Source: Metabacillus rhizolycopersici (GTDB taxonomy: Bacteria; Bacillota; Bacilli; Bacillales; Bacillaceae). From it: 17,607 nt of DNA. Positions 1-7,461 of this stretch are shown here, one piece after another (position 1 is the first letter of the stretch; every line of letters starts with the position of its first letter). Made by a program: the position numbers and the translations under genes. The notes below the pieces were generated by a model. The model was given only the letters and a program-made list of their open reading frames with translations, searched no databases and had not been told where the DNA came from. The stretch is taken from NCBI RefSeq assembly GCF_020075705.1, contig NZ_JAIQUM010000086.1, positions 1-17,607 on the forward strand. The letters are read 5' to 3'.

Positions 1-129
1 TTTAATCATATAAATCGCTTTGTATTCACTCAGCTCCTGCTTTTTCTTTTCAAGCAGAAGCTGTCGCATTTGAAACATCGTAGAAGAACAGAGGAGAATG
101 CCAATGAGTTGTCCATATAAATGGCACAC
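1..129 (-). other. Open reading frame running off the left edge (doubtful)
   Basis: On the minus strand a frame is open from a GTG at 129 (or an ATG at 78) to the left edge. The part after ATG-78 contains QLLLEKKKQELSEYKAIY, which looks like a charged amphipathic helix after a short hydrophobic stretch. No ribosome-binding site precedes either start, and a terminator (137-159) lies just upstream. The plus strand is also open from position 1 to a TAA at 118-120, so this could instead be the tail of a convergent plus-strand gene that shares the same terminator. I do not recognise a family in either reading. Confidence 0.2.
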
Positions 130-136
130 ATGAAAA

Positions 137-159
137 AGGATCTTCGGCTGGAAGATCCT
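137..159 (-). terminator. Rho-independent terminator of the sugar-binding protein gene
   Basis: A perfect 9-bp stem (137-145 with 151-159, AGGATCTTC/GAAGATCCT) encloses a 5-nt loop. Read on the minus strand it is followed at once by TTTTTC. It begins one base past the stop codon of the gene at 161-1153, so the gene is probably the last of its transcript. The plus-strand tail is less T-rich, but the hairpin could work in both directions. Confidence 0.85.
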
Positions 160-160
160 C

Positions 161-1153
161 TTAGTTGTTTCTAAAATTAACCCACCTGTTTATTAATAAT
201 CTTTGGACTCTCTCCTGAAATTCGAAACGTTGCTTTGCATTCCCTTTAATGATGATATCGACTCCACTATCGATATTCTTTGAAACATTCTTACCATTTA
301 ATACATTCATAGCAGCTTCGACACTTAAATATCCCATATCATAAGGATTTTGTGCAACTGTTCCAGGCAGCTTTTCCTCTTCTATCAATTCAATCATTTC
401 ATTAATACCATCCGTTCCAATGACTGGCATTTTATAACCCAGGTCTTCAATAGTGTGAAAAGCAGTTAATGCTAGTCCGTCATTCGTGGCGATTATTCCT
501 TTAAGGTTAGGGTGTTCGTCTAAAATCGTTTTTAAATCTTCTTTTACTTGCAAAGGCTCTGAGGAAACATCAACTCCTTCTGCAACAATTTCAATTCCTA
601 CAGACTGTAAACTTATTTTAGCACCTTTTATCCGGTCAGAAGCTACCGGACTATATGTATCTACTCCTAGTATGGCAACTTCATTTCCAGGCTGCAGTTG
701 CGAACCTAGTAACGCTCCCGCTCTTCTTCCTAACTCAACATTATTAGTACCAACATAAGAGGTTTTATCCTCCCAAGAAACATCAGTATCAAGTAAAATA
801 ACAGGAATATCCTGTTCGGCAAAGTCTTCTAACGCAGGATTAATATAATCCGTATAAATAGGAGCTATAATTAAGCTATCAGGACTTTCCATAAGAACTC
901 GTTTTAAAAAACGACCTTGCTCCTCAACAGATGCTCCATCAGAAGGTGCAATAACTTTACCATTTATACCAAAATCCTGAAATCCTTTTCTCGCCCCGGC
1001 TTCCATAAGCTCCCAATACTCTGAATTTAGACCTTTTAAAACAACAGTTACATTTGGTTTTTCAGCTGATAATGTTTTAGATATATATACTATTAAGAAC
1101 AAAGACAATATGAATATAATTAGTAGAAATAAAGATAACTTATTTTTAAACAT
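161..1153 (-). CDS. Membrane-anchored sugar-binding protein, RbsB-like (Peripla_BP_4 type), orphan
   Basis: This is a periplasmic-binding-protein fold of the ribose/galactose type, about 330 residues. An N-terminal hydrophobic segment (LSLFLLIIFILSLFLIVYIS) has no lipobox cysteine, so it is probably an uncleaved anchor holding the domain outside the membrane. Family hallmarks are an early NSEYW ligand-lobe motif, PDSLIIAPIYTD, IPVILLDTDV, SYVGTNN, ASDRIKGA, KGIIATNDGLAL and PVIGTDG. I chose ATG-1153 over the ATG at 1165: GGGGT lies six bases before 1153, while nothing resembling a ribosome site precedes 1165. It has its own promoter (1269-1297) and terminator. No ABC ATPase or permease is beside it in the window. 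It may therefore be a sugar sensor feeding a membrane signalling protein, or serve a transporter outside the window; the ligand is unknown. Confidence 0.85.
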   Translation of the reverse strand: MFKNKLSLFLLIIFILSLFLIVYISKTLSAEKPNVTVVLKGLNSEYWELMEAGARKGFQDFGINGKVIAPSDGASVEEQGRFLKRVLMESPDSLIIAPIYTDYINPALEDFAEQDIPVILLDTDVSWEDKTSYVGTNNVELGRRAGALLGSQLQPGNEVAILGVDTYSPVASDRIKGAKISLQSVGIEIVAEGVDVSSEPLQVKEDLKTILDEHPNLKGIIATNDGLALTAFHTIEDLGYKMPVIGTDGINEMIELIEEEKLPGTVAQNPYDMGYLSVEAAMNVLNGKNVSKNIDSGVDIIIKGNAKQRFEFQERVQRLLINRWVNFRNN

Positions 1154-1268
1154 TAGATACCCCATTATTTCGTAATTCTATACTACTCATTCTATAACAT
1201 GACAGATCCATTTTTAAATTTCTCTAACAAGCAGATACTACTCCTTTTAAATCTTCTCTCTTTAAACA

Positions 1269-1297
1269 ATTATAGGAATATCTTTTTTATATGTAAA
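1269..1297 (-). promoter_or_regulatory. Sigma-A promoter of the orphan sugar-binding protein gene
   Basis: The minus strand has TTTACA (1292-1297), exactly 17 bp, then TATAAT (1269-1274). Transcription would start near 1262, giving a leader of about 110 nt before ATG-1153. The match to the sigma-A consensus is very good (5/6 and 6/6). The terminator-like hairpin at 1388-1424 lies upstream, so this gene probably forms its own unit, separate from galE. Confidence 0.75.
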
Positions 1298-1330
1298 TCT
1301 TATTTTTTCAGTGGTTAACAAAATACTTTA

Positions 1331-1347
1331 TTGTATATCATATACAA
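1331..1347. promoter_or_regulatory. 17-bp perfect palindrome, candidate operator
   Basis: TTGTATATCATATACAA is a perfect palindrome around 1339. It lies about 70-85 bp upstream of the predicted start of the binding-protein transcript. TTGTATA/TATACAA half-sites resemble those of GntR-family regulators such as TreR, but here they are three bases apart. It could be a remote operator or activator site. AT-rich palindromes also arise by chance, so support is modest. Confidence 0.35.
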
Positions 1348-1387
1348 AACTAGTTAACATAAAGCCAATTTTTCCGGAAGTGACACA

Positions 1388-1424
1388 AAAAGCCAAACCT
1401 AGTCATAGCATTGGTTTGACTTTT
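1388..1424 (-). terminator. Terminator-like hairpin, possibly bidirectional
   Basis: Arms AAAAG-C-CAAACC (1388-1399) and GGTTTG-A-CTTTT (1413-1424) pair with a single mismatch around a 13-nt loop. On the minus strand the 3' arm runs into CTTTTTGTG; on the plus strand the hairpin is followed by GGTCGTTTTTTG. It is well placed to stop minus-strand transcription coming from galE and the small ORF before it enters the binding-protein gene. Confidence 0.6.
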
Positions 1425-1626
1425 GGTCGTTTTTTGTGGTTTATGCAGTATTTTATACAATCTAGTATTTTCAAAGGTTTTAATCATGATAGAAGGTTCC
1501 CAGATCATATTAATTTTGCATAAAATCTTGTATAAAAATGAGAGTTCTATTTTTAGAACATGGAAGGATATACTCTACTGAGAATAAACTATTTTAAGAT
1601 TTTTTAAGGAGCATAACTGTTTCATA

Positions 1627-1866
1627 TAGGGGTATGGAAACGATTCGAGGAACGAGGGGCCACACCGAAAATATTAACCATAAACGAGTATTTTGCTCAA
1701 TACTTATTGTTTTTTAGACTTATCAAAAGAGTATACCCTATTGAGAAGGTAGCGTTTTATTGATTTTCAAGGCTTTAAAGCTTCTCAAATACATATATCA
1801 AAATTGATTAAATGGTATTTACCTCCATAGTGATCCCTCATTCTTCGAATCGTTTCCGTACCCCTA
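1627..1866. mobile_element. 240-bp inverted-repeat element, MITE-like, with Tn3-like tips
   Basis: Two 32-bp arms, 1627-1658 and 1835-1866, are inverted copies matching at 29 of 32 positions. Both carry AGGGGTAYGGAAACGATTCG reading inward. The interior has no coding frame but holds two nested hairpins: AGTATT/AATACT (about 1688-1704) followed by TTTTTT, and TTGAGAAG/CTTCTCAA (1741-1748 with 1781-1788). The tip GGGGTA with an inner TTCG recalls the 38-bp ends of Tn3-family transposons, so this may be a non-autonomous miniature derived from one. No direct target duplication is visible (flanks tcata and gatta), so the element may be old, or may be a structured RNA or regulatory repeat instead. 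Confidence 0.5.
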
Positions 1867-1927
1867 GATTAGGAGTTTTAAATTTACCTAAAACACTATC
1901 AACACCTTAAGCTAGTAATAAAGATCC

Positions 1928-2038
1928 CTATTCTTTTGCTATCGTAAGTACCTTATTACACGTTACACACATTATTAAAGTAGGACCGTCTGGTTGTTTT
2001 ACCTTTATAAGCTGCTGGTGATTACATTTTTTGATCAT
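1928..2038 (-). CDS. Putative 36-residue zinc-ribbon-like small protein
   Basis: An ORF of 36 codons starts at ATG-2038 and ends with TAG at 1928. A textbook ribosome site, AAGGAGG (2045-2051), sits six bases before the ATG; a second ATG at 2042 is out of frame and stops after six codons. The protein begins MIKKCNHQQLIKV and has a later MCVTCNKVLTIAKE, so C5, H7, C24 and C27 could bind one zinc ion as CxH...CxxC. It is basic and has no membrane segment. It is 161 bases downstream of galE on the same strand with no clear terminator between, so it may be cotranscribed. I do not recognise a named family; the function is unknown. Confidence 0.55.
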   Translation of the reverse strand: MIKKCNHQQLIKVKQPDGPTLIMCVTCNKVLTIAKE

Positions 2039-2073
2039 TCATTTCCTCCTTATAGAACGAATCTTTGCAACGA

Positions 2074-2095
2074 GGGGAATAGTTAATACTTCCCC
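2074..2095. repeat. GC-capped hairpin upstream of the small ORF
   Basis: GGGGAA (2074-2079) pairs with TTCCCC (2090-2095) around a 10-nt loop that is itself nearly palindromic. It lies between galE and the small ORF, about 20 bases before the ribosome site of the latter. Neither strand has a T run after it, so it is not a standard terminator. It could protect or separate the two parts of a galE-small ORF message. Confidence 0.35.
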
Positions 2096-2199
2096 CCTTA
2101 AACATAGGTCTTTATTAATTACTTAGATGTTATAACAATTTGTATAGTTATACCCAATACGATGATCACAGGTTTTTAACTTCATTATAATTTTCTCGC

Positions 2200-3192
2200 T
2201 TAGTTTTTGTCCTCATACCCATTTGGGTGTGATTGATACCAATTCCAAGCGGTTTCAATAATTGTTTCTAAGTTATTGTACTTCGGTTTCCAGCCTAAAA
2301 CGGTTTGCGCTTTCTCTGAAGATGCAATTAAGACAGCTGGATCACCTGCACGCCTCGAGCTTACGACTTCCGGGATGGATTGGCCTGTTACATGTCGAGC
2401 TGTTTCAATTACTTCTTTTACTGAAAATCCTTTTCCGTTTCCAAGGTTGAATACATCGGTGCTTTCATTTTCCCGTAAATGTTCTAATGCCAACCAGTGT
2501 GCATTAGCAAGATCCATGACGTGAATGTAATCACGGATGCAAGTACCGTCTTCAGTTGGATAATCCTCACCAAAAATACCGATCGATTCCCTCTGTCCTA
2601 GTGCTACTTGGAGAATGATGGGAATAAGATGGCTTTCCGGTTCATGGTCTTCTCCAATCTCTCCATCAGGAAGCGCACCTGCAGCATTAAAATAGCGCAG
2701 CGAAATTGACTTTAAGCCATACGCTCCATCACACCATCGGAACATTTTTTCCATTGCCAGTTTTGTTTCCCCATAGGGGCTAGTTGGACACGTTTCATCC
2801 ACTTCTTGAATTGGAATTTGTTTAGGTTCCCCATAAGTTGCCGCTGTCGAGGAAAATACGATTTTATTTACACCATGTTCGATCATGGCAGAAACGAGCG
2901 AATAAGACGCAATTAAATTATTTTCATAGTAATCTAGCGGCTTACTGACACTTTCCCCTACGAGCGAGCTTGCAGCAAAATGAATAACTGCTTCAATATC
3001 ATGTTTAGAAAAAACATCATGAAGAAAGCTGCGGTCACGCAAATCTCCTTGATAAAATGTCTCAGCTTTGATAGATTTTTCATGCCCAGTTTGTAAATTA
3101 TCAATAACGATAACTTCTTCCCCTTGGTTTAAAAGTTCAACAACCGTATGGCTGCCGATATATCCGGCACCACCTGTTACTAAAATCGCCAT
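2200..3192 (-). CDS. galE: UDP-glucose 4-epimerase GalE
   Basis: It interconverts UDP-galactose and UDP-glucose in the cytoplasm, closing the Leloir pathway and regenerating UDP-glucose for GalT. The 330-residue protein is an extended short-chain dehydrogenase: the NAD-binding TGGAGYIGSHT is at residues 6-16, HFAASS lies near 71, and the catalytic Ser/Thr cluster SSTAATYG lies near 114 ahead of Y140-x3-K144. The later SLRYFNAAGA and DGTCIRDYIHVMDLA are typical of GalE. Length is normal for bacterial GalE. The start is set by AAGGAGG four bases before the ATG. It follows galK by 12 bases, so the two are cotranscribed. It is the last clear gene of the symporter-gal unit. Confidence 0.97.
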   Translation of the reverse strand: MAILVTGGAGYIGSHTVVELLNQGEEVIVIDNLQTGHEKSIKAETFYQGDLRDRSFLHDVFSKHDIEAVIHFAASSLVGESVSKPLDYYENNLIASYSLVSAMIEHGVNKIVFSSTAATYGEPKQIPIQEVDETCPTSPYGETKLAMEKMFRWCDGAYGLKSISLRYFNAAGALPDGEIGEDHEPESHLIPIILQVALGQRESIGIFGEDYPTEDGTCIRDYIHVMDLANAHWLALEHLRENESTDVFNLGNGKGFSVKEVIETARHVTGQSIPEVVSSRRAGDPAVLIASSEKAQTVLGWKPKYNNLETIIETAWNWYQSHPNGYEDKN

Positions 3193-3204
3193 TTCTTCTC
3201 CTCC

Positions 3205-4386
3205 TTATATCATTTCCTTTGCACCATCACCAATTTCACAAATATAGAAGGTCGGTACAAGTCCTGTTTTCTCTGTATATTTTTCAGCTACTTTTGCCTT
3301 AAAGGTATCGACAGCGTCTTCTTTTACAAAGCTGACGTTACAACCGCCGAACCCCGCACCTGTCATACGAGTACCGATACAGCCATCTATTTTTGATGCC
3401 TCTTCAAACAATGTATCAAGCTCCACGCCTGTTACTTCATAAAAATCACGGAGCGACTCATGTGATTTTTTCATTAATCTACCAAACTGATTGATATCAT
3501 TTTCCTCAAGCGCCTTCATTGCCTCTATTACACGTTCATTCTCAGTAATGACATGTTCAATACGACGGGAAATAACATCATCTTTTATGACATGACGAAC
3601 TTTTTCCCATCCCTCCAAGCTCACATCTCCCAATGATTTCACATGCGGCATCTCTGCATGGATTAATTCAAGGCCTTGTTCACACTCACTACGGCGCTCA
3701 TTATATTTTGAATCAGCAAGGCCGCGTCGTTTATTCGTATTTGTGATCACAATCTTATATCCGTCAATTTTAACAGGAACATAATGGTACTCAAGTGTAT
3801 CGCATTTTAAAGCCATCGCTTGGCCCTTTTTCCCCATTCCGACAGCAAATTGGTCCATGATTCCACAGTTTACGCCGACAAAACAGTTTTCAGCACGCTG
3901 TGCCAATTTTACTAATTCGATCATCGGAATATCAATGCCAGCTAATTTACTTAAGGCAAGTCCAGTGACAAGCTCAATCGATGCTGACGAGGATAAGCCA
4001 GCTCCATTTGGAATGTTGCCATAAAAAAGAAAATCAGCACCATTATAGTGATTGAATTTTTCAGGACCTGCAAGCTCAAGAAGTAATTCCTTTAAAACCC
4101 CTTTTGGGTAATTCGCCCAATCATCCTCTTCTTTATATATGAGTTCAGAAACGCTGCTTTCTACTTTTTTTTCAAAATTAGTTGATTGAAAACGGTATAT
4201 CCCATCTTCACGCGGACAAACTGCTGCCCACGTTCCAAAAGTTAACGCAGCTGGAAATACGTATCCTCCGTTATAATCAGTATGCTCCCCTATGAGGTTA
4301 ACACGACCTGGGGCAAAGAAAATTCGCACCCCCTCTTCGTATCCATACTCCTCAGCAAATCTCTTCCTTAATTCAACTGCATTCAT
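3205..4386 (-). CDS. galK: Galactokinase GalK
   Basis: It phosphorylates galactose with ATP to galactose-1-phosphate. The 393-residue protein has all the GHMP-kinase signatures: the galactokinase motif [15 protein letters not shown] at residues 27-41 (E34, H35 and D37 contact galactose in the family), the ATP loop [11 protein letters not shown] at 126-136, the catalytic base in CGIMDQF (D178), and the C-terminal TGAGFGGC at 342-349. The start codon is preceded by GAAGG at usual spacing. It is 28 bases after galT and 12 before galE, so it is the middle of a galTKE block. In this locus galactose probably comes from the alpha-galactosidase. No mutarotase gene (galM) is present in the window. Confidence 0.98.
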   Translation of the reverse strand: MNAVELRKRFAEEYGYEEGVRIFFAPGRVNLIGEHTDYNGGYVFPAALTFGTWAAVCPREDGIYRFQSTNFEKKVESSVSELIYKEEDDWANYPKGVLKELLLELAGPEKFNHYNGADFLFYGNIPNGAGLSSSASIELVTGLALSKLAGIDIPMIELVKLAQRAENCFVGVNCGIMDQFAVGMGKKGQAMALKCDTLEYHYVPVKIDGYKIVITNTNKRRGLADSKYNERRSECEQGLELIHAEMPHVKSLGDVSLEGWEKVRHVIKDDVISRRIEHVITENERVIEAMKALEENDINQFGRLMKKSHESLRDFYEVTGVELDTLFEEASKIDGCIGTRMTGAGFGGCNVSFVKEDAVDTFKAKVAEKYTEKTGLVPTFYICEIGDGAKEMI

Positions 4387-4414
4387 ATATAAAACCTTCT
4401 TTCTATCAATACTA

Positions 4415-5911
4415 TTAAAGTGTTTTTAAAAAAGTTGAAAAGGCACGCTTCCCTTCATCTGTTTGTTTAAATACACCAGCGTGCTCAAGCACCATCTGGA
4501 ATTTATCACCAACCTCATCTTCTAATATCCGCATGACATTTTCCTTCGTGATGGATTCATATTTTTGGAGTATTTCTTTGTACCAATCCCAGTGCTTCAA
4601 GAGAGCTTCTTTCCACTCACTTTGTTCAATTGGCGCAGTCAAATACTTAGCTAATTGATTTAATTCGTTTGCTAAGCGTCCAGGTAAAACAGCAAGGCCC
4701 ATTACTTCAATTAACCCGATATTTTCTTTTTTTATATGATGAAGCTCTTGGTGTGGATGGAAAATCCCATCTGGGTGTTCCTCCGATGTCCGGTTATTTC
4801 TTAATACGATATCCATTTCGTATAATTCCCCGCGCCTTCTCGCAATCGGCGTTACTGTGTTGTGAGGCGTTTCGCCTGTGTAAGAAAATAGATCAACGGA
4901 TGGGTCACTGTATTGTTGCCATTTTCCCCATATATGCTCTGTTACATTGGCGACTTCCTCTTTGCTACCACAGACCCGCACAACTGACATCGGCCATTTG
5001 ACGATTCCAATTGTTAAAGATGGATAGTCTTGGAGTTGGAATGTTTCTTCTATTTCGGCTTTCTCTACAGCAAACGTATAACCCCCACCCTGAAAATGAT
5101 CGTGTGCTAAAATTGATCCACCAACAATCGGCAAGTCAGCATTGGAACCGACAAAATAATGTGGAAACTTCTCTGTAAAATCCAAAAGGCGCTCGAACGT
5201 AGCCCGCGAAATCTTCATTGGTATATGCTGTTTTCTTAACACAATGCAATGCTCGTTATAATAAACATAAGGAGAATATTGCAAATACCAATCTTCGTTA
5301 TTTATTTCAATCGGAATAATTCGGTGCGTTGCTCGCGCAGGATGGCGAAGTGTTCCATAATAGCCTTCATTTTCAATACACAATAAACAGGTTGGATAAG
5401 TTGATGCCGGTGCATCCTTTAATAAAGCAATTTCTTTCGGATCCTTCTCCGGTTTTGAAAGGTTAATGGTTATATCGATTTCCCCGTATGGAGTGGCAGT
5501 CTTCCACTGCTTATTTTTTGCAATTCGACCCTCACGGATATAATTCGATGAAATCGACATCTCATAATACTTTTTCGTCGCCTTTTCAGGATTATATTGA
5601 TAGTTATCGTAAAATTCTCGAATCACTTCAGACGGGCGCGCTATCAGACAATTCATGATTTCTGTATCAAAAATGTCTCGTTCCGTCGTCGTATTCGTTT
5701 CCATTTTCCCTTGCTCAAAAGACCAATCAAGTATCTTATCCAAAATGTCAACAACTAACGGAAGAGGGTTCTCCGCGGCGCAATCTTCCCATTCATTTAA
5801 ACCTAAAAATGATAGGATCCTGTTGCGTACATATATTTCATCCTCTTTTTCGAACAAGCCTTTTTTTGAACCATATTCAAGCAAATTTTGAATTTCTTTA
5901 AAAATACTCAT
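4415..5911 (-). CDS. galT: Galactose-1-phosphate uridylyltransferase GalT, Firmicutes type 2
   Basis: It exchanges UMP between UDP-glucose and galactose-1-phosphate. At about 498 residues it belongs to the long GalT class of Firmicutes (TIGR01239 type) rather than the roughly 350-residue enterobacterial class. Recognisable segments are the Cys-containing [25 protein letters not shown], the His-rich [14 protein letters not shown], and [18 protein letters not shown] near residue 400. I chose ATG-5911, which has GAGGTG six bases upstream; an in-frame GTG at 5932 lacks a ribosome site. The symporter gene ends 125 bases upstream with no clear terminator between, so galT, galK and galE are probably read from the symporter promoter. 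Confidence 0.96.
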   Translation of the reverse strand: MSIFKEIQNLLEYGSKKGLFEKEDEIYVRNRILSFLGLNEWEDCAAENPLPLVVDILDKILDWSFEQGKMETNTTTERDIFDTEIMNCLIARPSEVIREFYDNYQYNPEKATKKYYEMSISSNYIREGRIAKNKQWKTATPYGEIDITINLSKPEKDPKEIALLKDAPASTYPTCLLCIENEGYYGTLRHPARATHRIIPIEINNEDWYLQYSPYVYYNEHCIVLRKQHIPMKISRATFERLLDFTEKFPHYFVGSNADLPIVGGSILAHDHFQGGGYTFAVEKAEIEETFQLQDYPSLTIGIVKWPMSVVRVCGSKEEVANVTEHIWGKWQQYSDPSVDLFSYTGETPHNTVTPIARRRGELYEMDIVLRNNRTSEEHPDGIFHPHQELHHIKKENIGLIEVMGLAVLPGRLANELNQLAKYLTAPIEQSEWKEALLKHWDWYKEILQKYESITKENVMRILEDEVGDKFQMVLEHAGVFKQTDEGKRAFSTFLKTL

Positions 5912-6035
5912 GTTCAGCACCTCATCTTTCACACCCGATTATTTCTTAAGTTGGTTGTTGTTTAAAAAATCAAAATTTTCAAAAATCTAAAAATTTTTAC
6001 ATATTATTTAAGAGTTTTCTTTTCATTTTTTCAGA
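5912..6035. other. Symporter-galT intergenic region
   Basis: A 124-base, very AT-rich gap. Apart from the galT ribosome site I see neither a strong terminator nor a convincing -35/-10 pair, so readthrough from the symporter gene is the simplest reading. A weak internal promoter cannot be excluded in such AT-rich sequence. Confidence 0.4.
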
Positions 6036-7289
6036 TTAAGCGCTTTTTTGTGTATGGCTATTTAAATCTCTTTTATTCATGTTTAATGATTTTTTACTTG
6101 ATAAAGTGAAAATCGAGATAATTGTAAAGGTAAGCGCAATCATCCCTAATAAAAGATAAGCACTTTTAAAACCTACTGTGTCATACATATTGCCTACAAT
6201 TGCAGATAAGAAGATTGAACCTACTTGTTTAGAGAATTGAAAACCTATTAAATAAATGGTTGCTGACAATCTCAAATCAAAATTAGCAGATATATATTTA
6301 AACACTGCTACTAATAAAATAGGAACCTCTAATGCGTGTAATAACTTTAATATACTAATTATAATAGGTCCGTCTGCAAGCCCCGATCCAATGATTCTGA
6401 TCGACATAATGAAACCTGCGTATAGAAGTGCATTTTTTGCCCCGATTTTATTAATAATGAATGGTGCCAGCAACATAATAACCGCTTCCATAAAAATTTG
6501 CAGGGTGTAAAGGTTTCCAAAAACCTCTGTACCTTTTTCAGGACTTTCAAAAAATTGGGTAAAAAATACAGCAAACTGTTGGTCATATACATCATAAATA
6601 CAACCTACACCTAGTACATACAACATTAAAAACCAAAACTTTTTATTTTTAAAGATTGATAGTGTTTGTGCAGTTGTTAACGGTTCCGCATTTTTCTCTT
6701 CACTTAAGATAGAGTGCTTGGTATCTGTTTTACTAAAGAAGAGCAATACCGCTAAAAGAACAGCTACAATTGAACTAATCCAGAAAATCAAGGTAGGGTT
6801 TGAAGTGAATAGTTGGCCTGTAACAAATGTACTTGTTGCAGCACCTATGCATCCAAACATTCTTACCTGACCATATTCAAAAGAGTTTACACGACTGACT
6901 TTTTCGATATAGGCTTCAATTGCACCAACCCCGCCATTAAATACAGCACCTAAGTAAGCACCACCTATTAAAGATCCAATGATAATATTAGTTTGCAATA
7001 ATGGTGCGAAGATATAGTTATAAAAAGGAGCAATAAAAATTAATAGAATGACAAATACCCAAAGCAAGTTCGTTTTTAAGCCTAGCTTATCTGAAACAAT
7101 TCCAAAAAATGGCTGGTAGCAAATCGCCGCAATAGACATTGCAGAAAAGACAATACCGGTTTTCGTTGAACTTAAGCCAACTACATCTGTCAGCCAAAGG
7201 GATAAAAATGGCAAACAAGCTGCCCAAATAAAGAAGTACAAGAAAAAGAACGTACCAAAGATCCAAAAATTCTTACTAAGCTTTCCCAT
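6036..7289 (-). CDS. LacY/CscB/RafB-type oligosaccharide:H+ symporter
   Basis: An integral membrane protein of 417 residues, the same length as E. coli LacY, with twelve predicted helices of the MFS oligosaccharide:H+ symporter family. Compared with LacY from memory, nearly all functional residues are present: the Glu in GAIEAYIEKVSR (LacY E126), the Arg in RMFGCIG (R144), IYDVYDQQFA (Y236/D237/D240), the Arg in SIRIIGS (R302), and ILKLLHALEVP (K319/H322/E325). The helix VIII Glu sits in LQIFMEAV, matching CscB (QVVLEAL) rather than LacY (GELLNA). The later NFDLRLSATIYLIGFQ is also CscB-like. Sucrose, raffinose or melibiose is the likely substrate, given the neighbouring enzymes. GAGGTG lies eight bases before the ATG. 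It heads the gal unit and has its own operator-bearing promoter. Confidence 0.93.
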   Translation of the reverse strand: MGKLSKNFWIFGTFFFLYFFIWAACLPFLSLWLTDVVGLSSTKTGIVFSAMSIAAICYQPFFGIVSDKLGLKTNLLWVFVILLIFIAPFYNYIFAPLLQTNIIIGSLIGGAYLGAVFNGGVGAIEAYIEKVSRVNSFEYGQVRMFGCIGAATSTFVTGQLFTSNPTLIFWISSIVAVLLAVLLFFSKTDTKHSILSEEKNAEPLTTAQTLSIFKNKKFWFLMLYVLGVGCIYDVYDQQFAVFFTQFFESPEKGTEVFGNLYTLQIFMEAVIMLLAPFIINKIGAKNALLYAGFIMSIRIIGSGLADGPIIISILKLLHALEVPILLVAVFKYISANFDLRLSATIYLIGFQFSKQVGSIFLSAIVGNMYDTVGFKSAYLLLGMIALTFTIISIFTLSSKKSLNMNKRDLNSHTQKSA

Positions 7290-7345
7290 CTCATAAACAC
7301 CTCATTAAAATAAAAATAAACTTACCTTGCCAGTTGTCTTCGTTA

Positions 7346-7358
7346 AGTTAACTTTACT
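7346..7358. promoter_or_regulatory. Promoter-proximal LacI-family operator of the symporter-gal unit
   Basis: AGTTAACTTTACT is the palindrome AGTAAANTTTACT with one changed base. It lies 14 bases downstream of the -10, where a bound repressor would block transcription start or escape. Three perfect copies of the same palindrome occur in the window, at 7462-7474, 16870-16882 and 16975-16987, all next to this promoter or the regulator's own. The regulator encoded at 15801-16835 is the obvious candidate to bind it; that is inference. Confidence 0.7.
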
Positions 7359-7372
7359 AAACTTATACTAAT

Positions 7373-7401
7373 AATATAACAATGTAATCGCTTTTAATCA
7401 A
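7373..7401 (-). promoter_or_regulatory. Sigma-A promoter of the symporter-galTKE unit
   Basis: On the minus strand TTGATT (7396-7401) is followed by exactly 17 bp and TATATT (7373-7378). The same hexamers and spacing, bar one base in the -35, recur upstream of the regulator gene. The predicted start is near 7366, giving a leader of about 75 nt. Confidence 0.75.
7383..7396 (-). promoter_or_regulatory. cre site (CcpA) in the symporter promoter spacer
   Basis: TAAAAGCGATTACA matches the TGWAARCGYTWNCW catabolite-response consensus at 12 of 14 positions. It lies inside the -35/-10 spacer and overlaps the -35 by one base, a position where CcpA binding represses. The regulator promoter has a cre in exactly the same place, which strengthens the call. 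Confidence 0.65.
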
Positions 7402-7461
7402 TCTTTTTTTGAGGGAATCACCTAATTTTTTAGATTATTATAGGTTTTTTCGTTTATTTTA

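Larger units (their letters stand above)
1154..1927. other. Gene-poor region between the binding protein and the small ORF
   Basis: About 770 bases with no convincing gene. It holds, from left to right, a roughly 100-nt leader and promoter for the binding-protein gene, a 17-bp palindrome, a terminator-like hairpin and a 240-bp inverted-repeat element, each listed separately. A plus-strand open frame at 1311-1523 runs through the palindrome and hairpin, has no ribosome site and does not look like protein. Confidence 0.6.

Noticed and set aside
1154..1262. Riboswitch in the leader of the orphan binding-protein gene
   Set aside because: The roughly 110-nt leader shows no recognisable riboswitch core and no terminator/antiterminator pair.
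1570..1747. Direct repeat ATACYCTAYTGAGAA at 1570-1584 and 1733-1747
   Set aside because: 13 of 15 bases match, but one copy is outside and one inside the inverted-repeat element with no symmetry; could be chance.
2069..2077. AACGAGGGG near the small ORF as a third arm of the 240-bp element
   Set aside because: The nine bases are shared exactly with the left arm, but a wider alignment gives only about 16 of 25 matches, too few to call a repeat.
4669..5001. 110-codon plus-strand frame opposite galT, and similar antisense frames at 486-758, 7816-8139 and 15769-16098
   Set aside because: Each lies opposite a well-supported gene, lacks a ribosome site and follows from the codon bias of the real gene.
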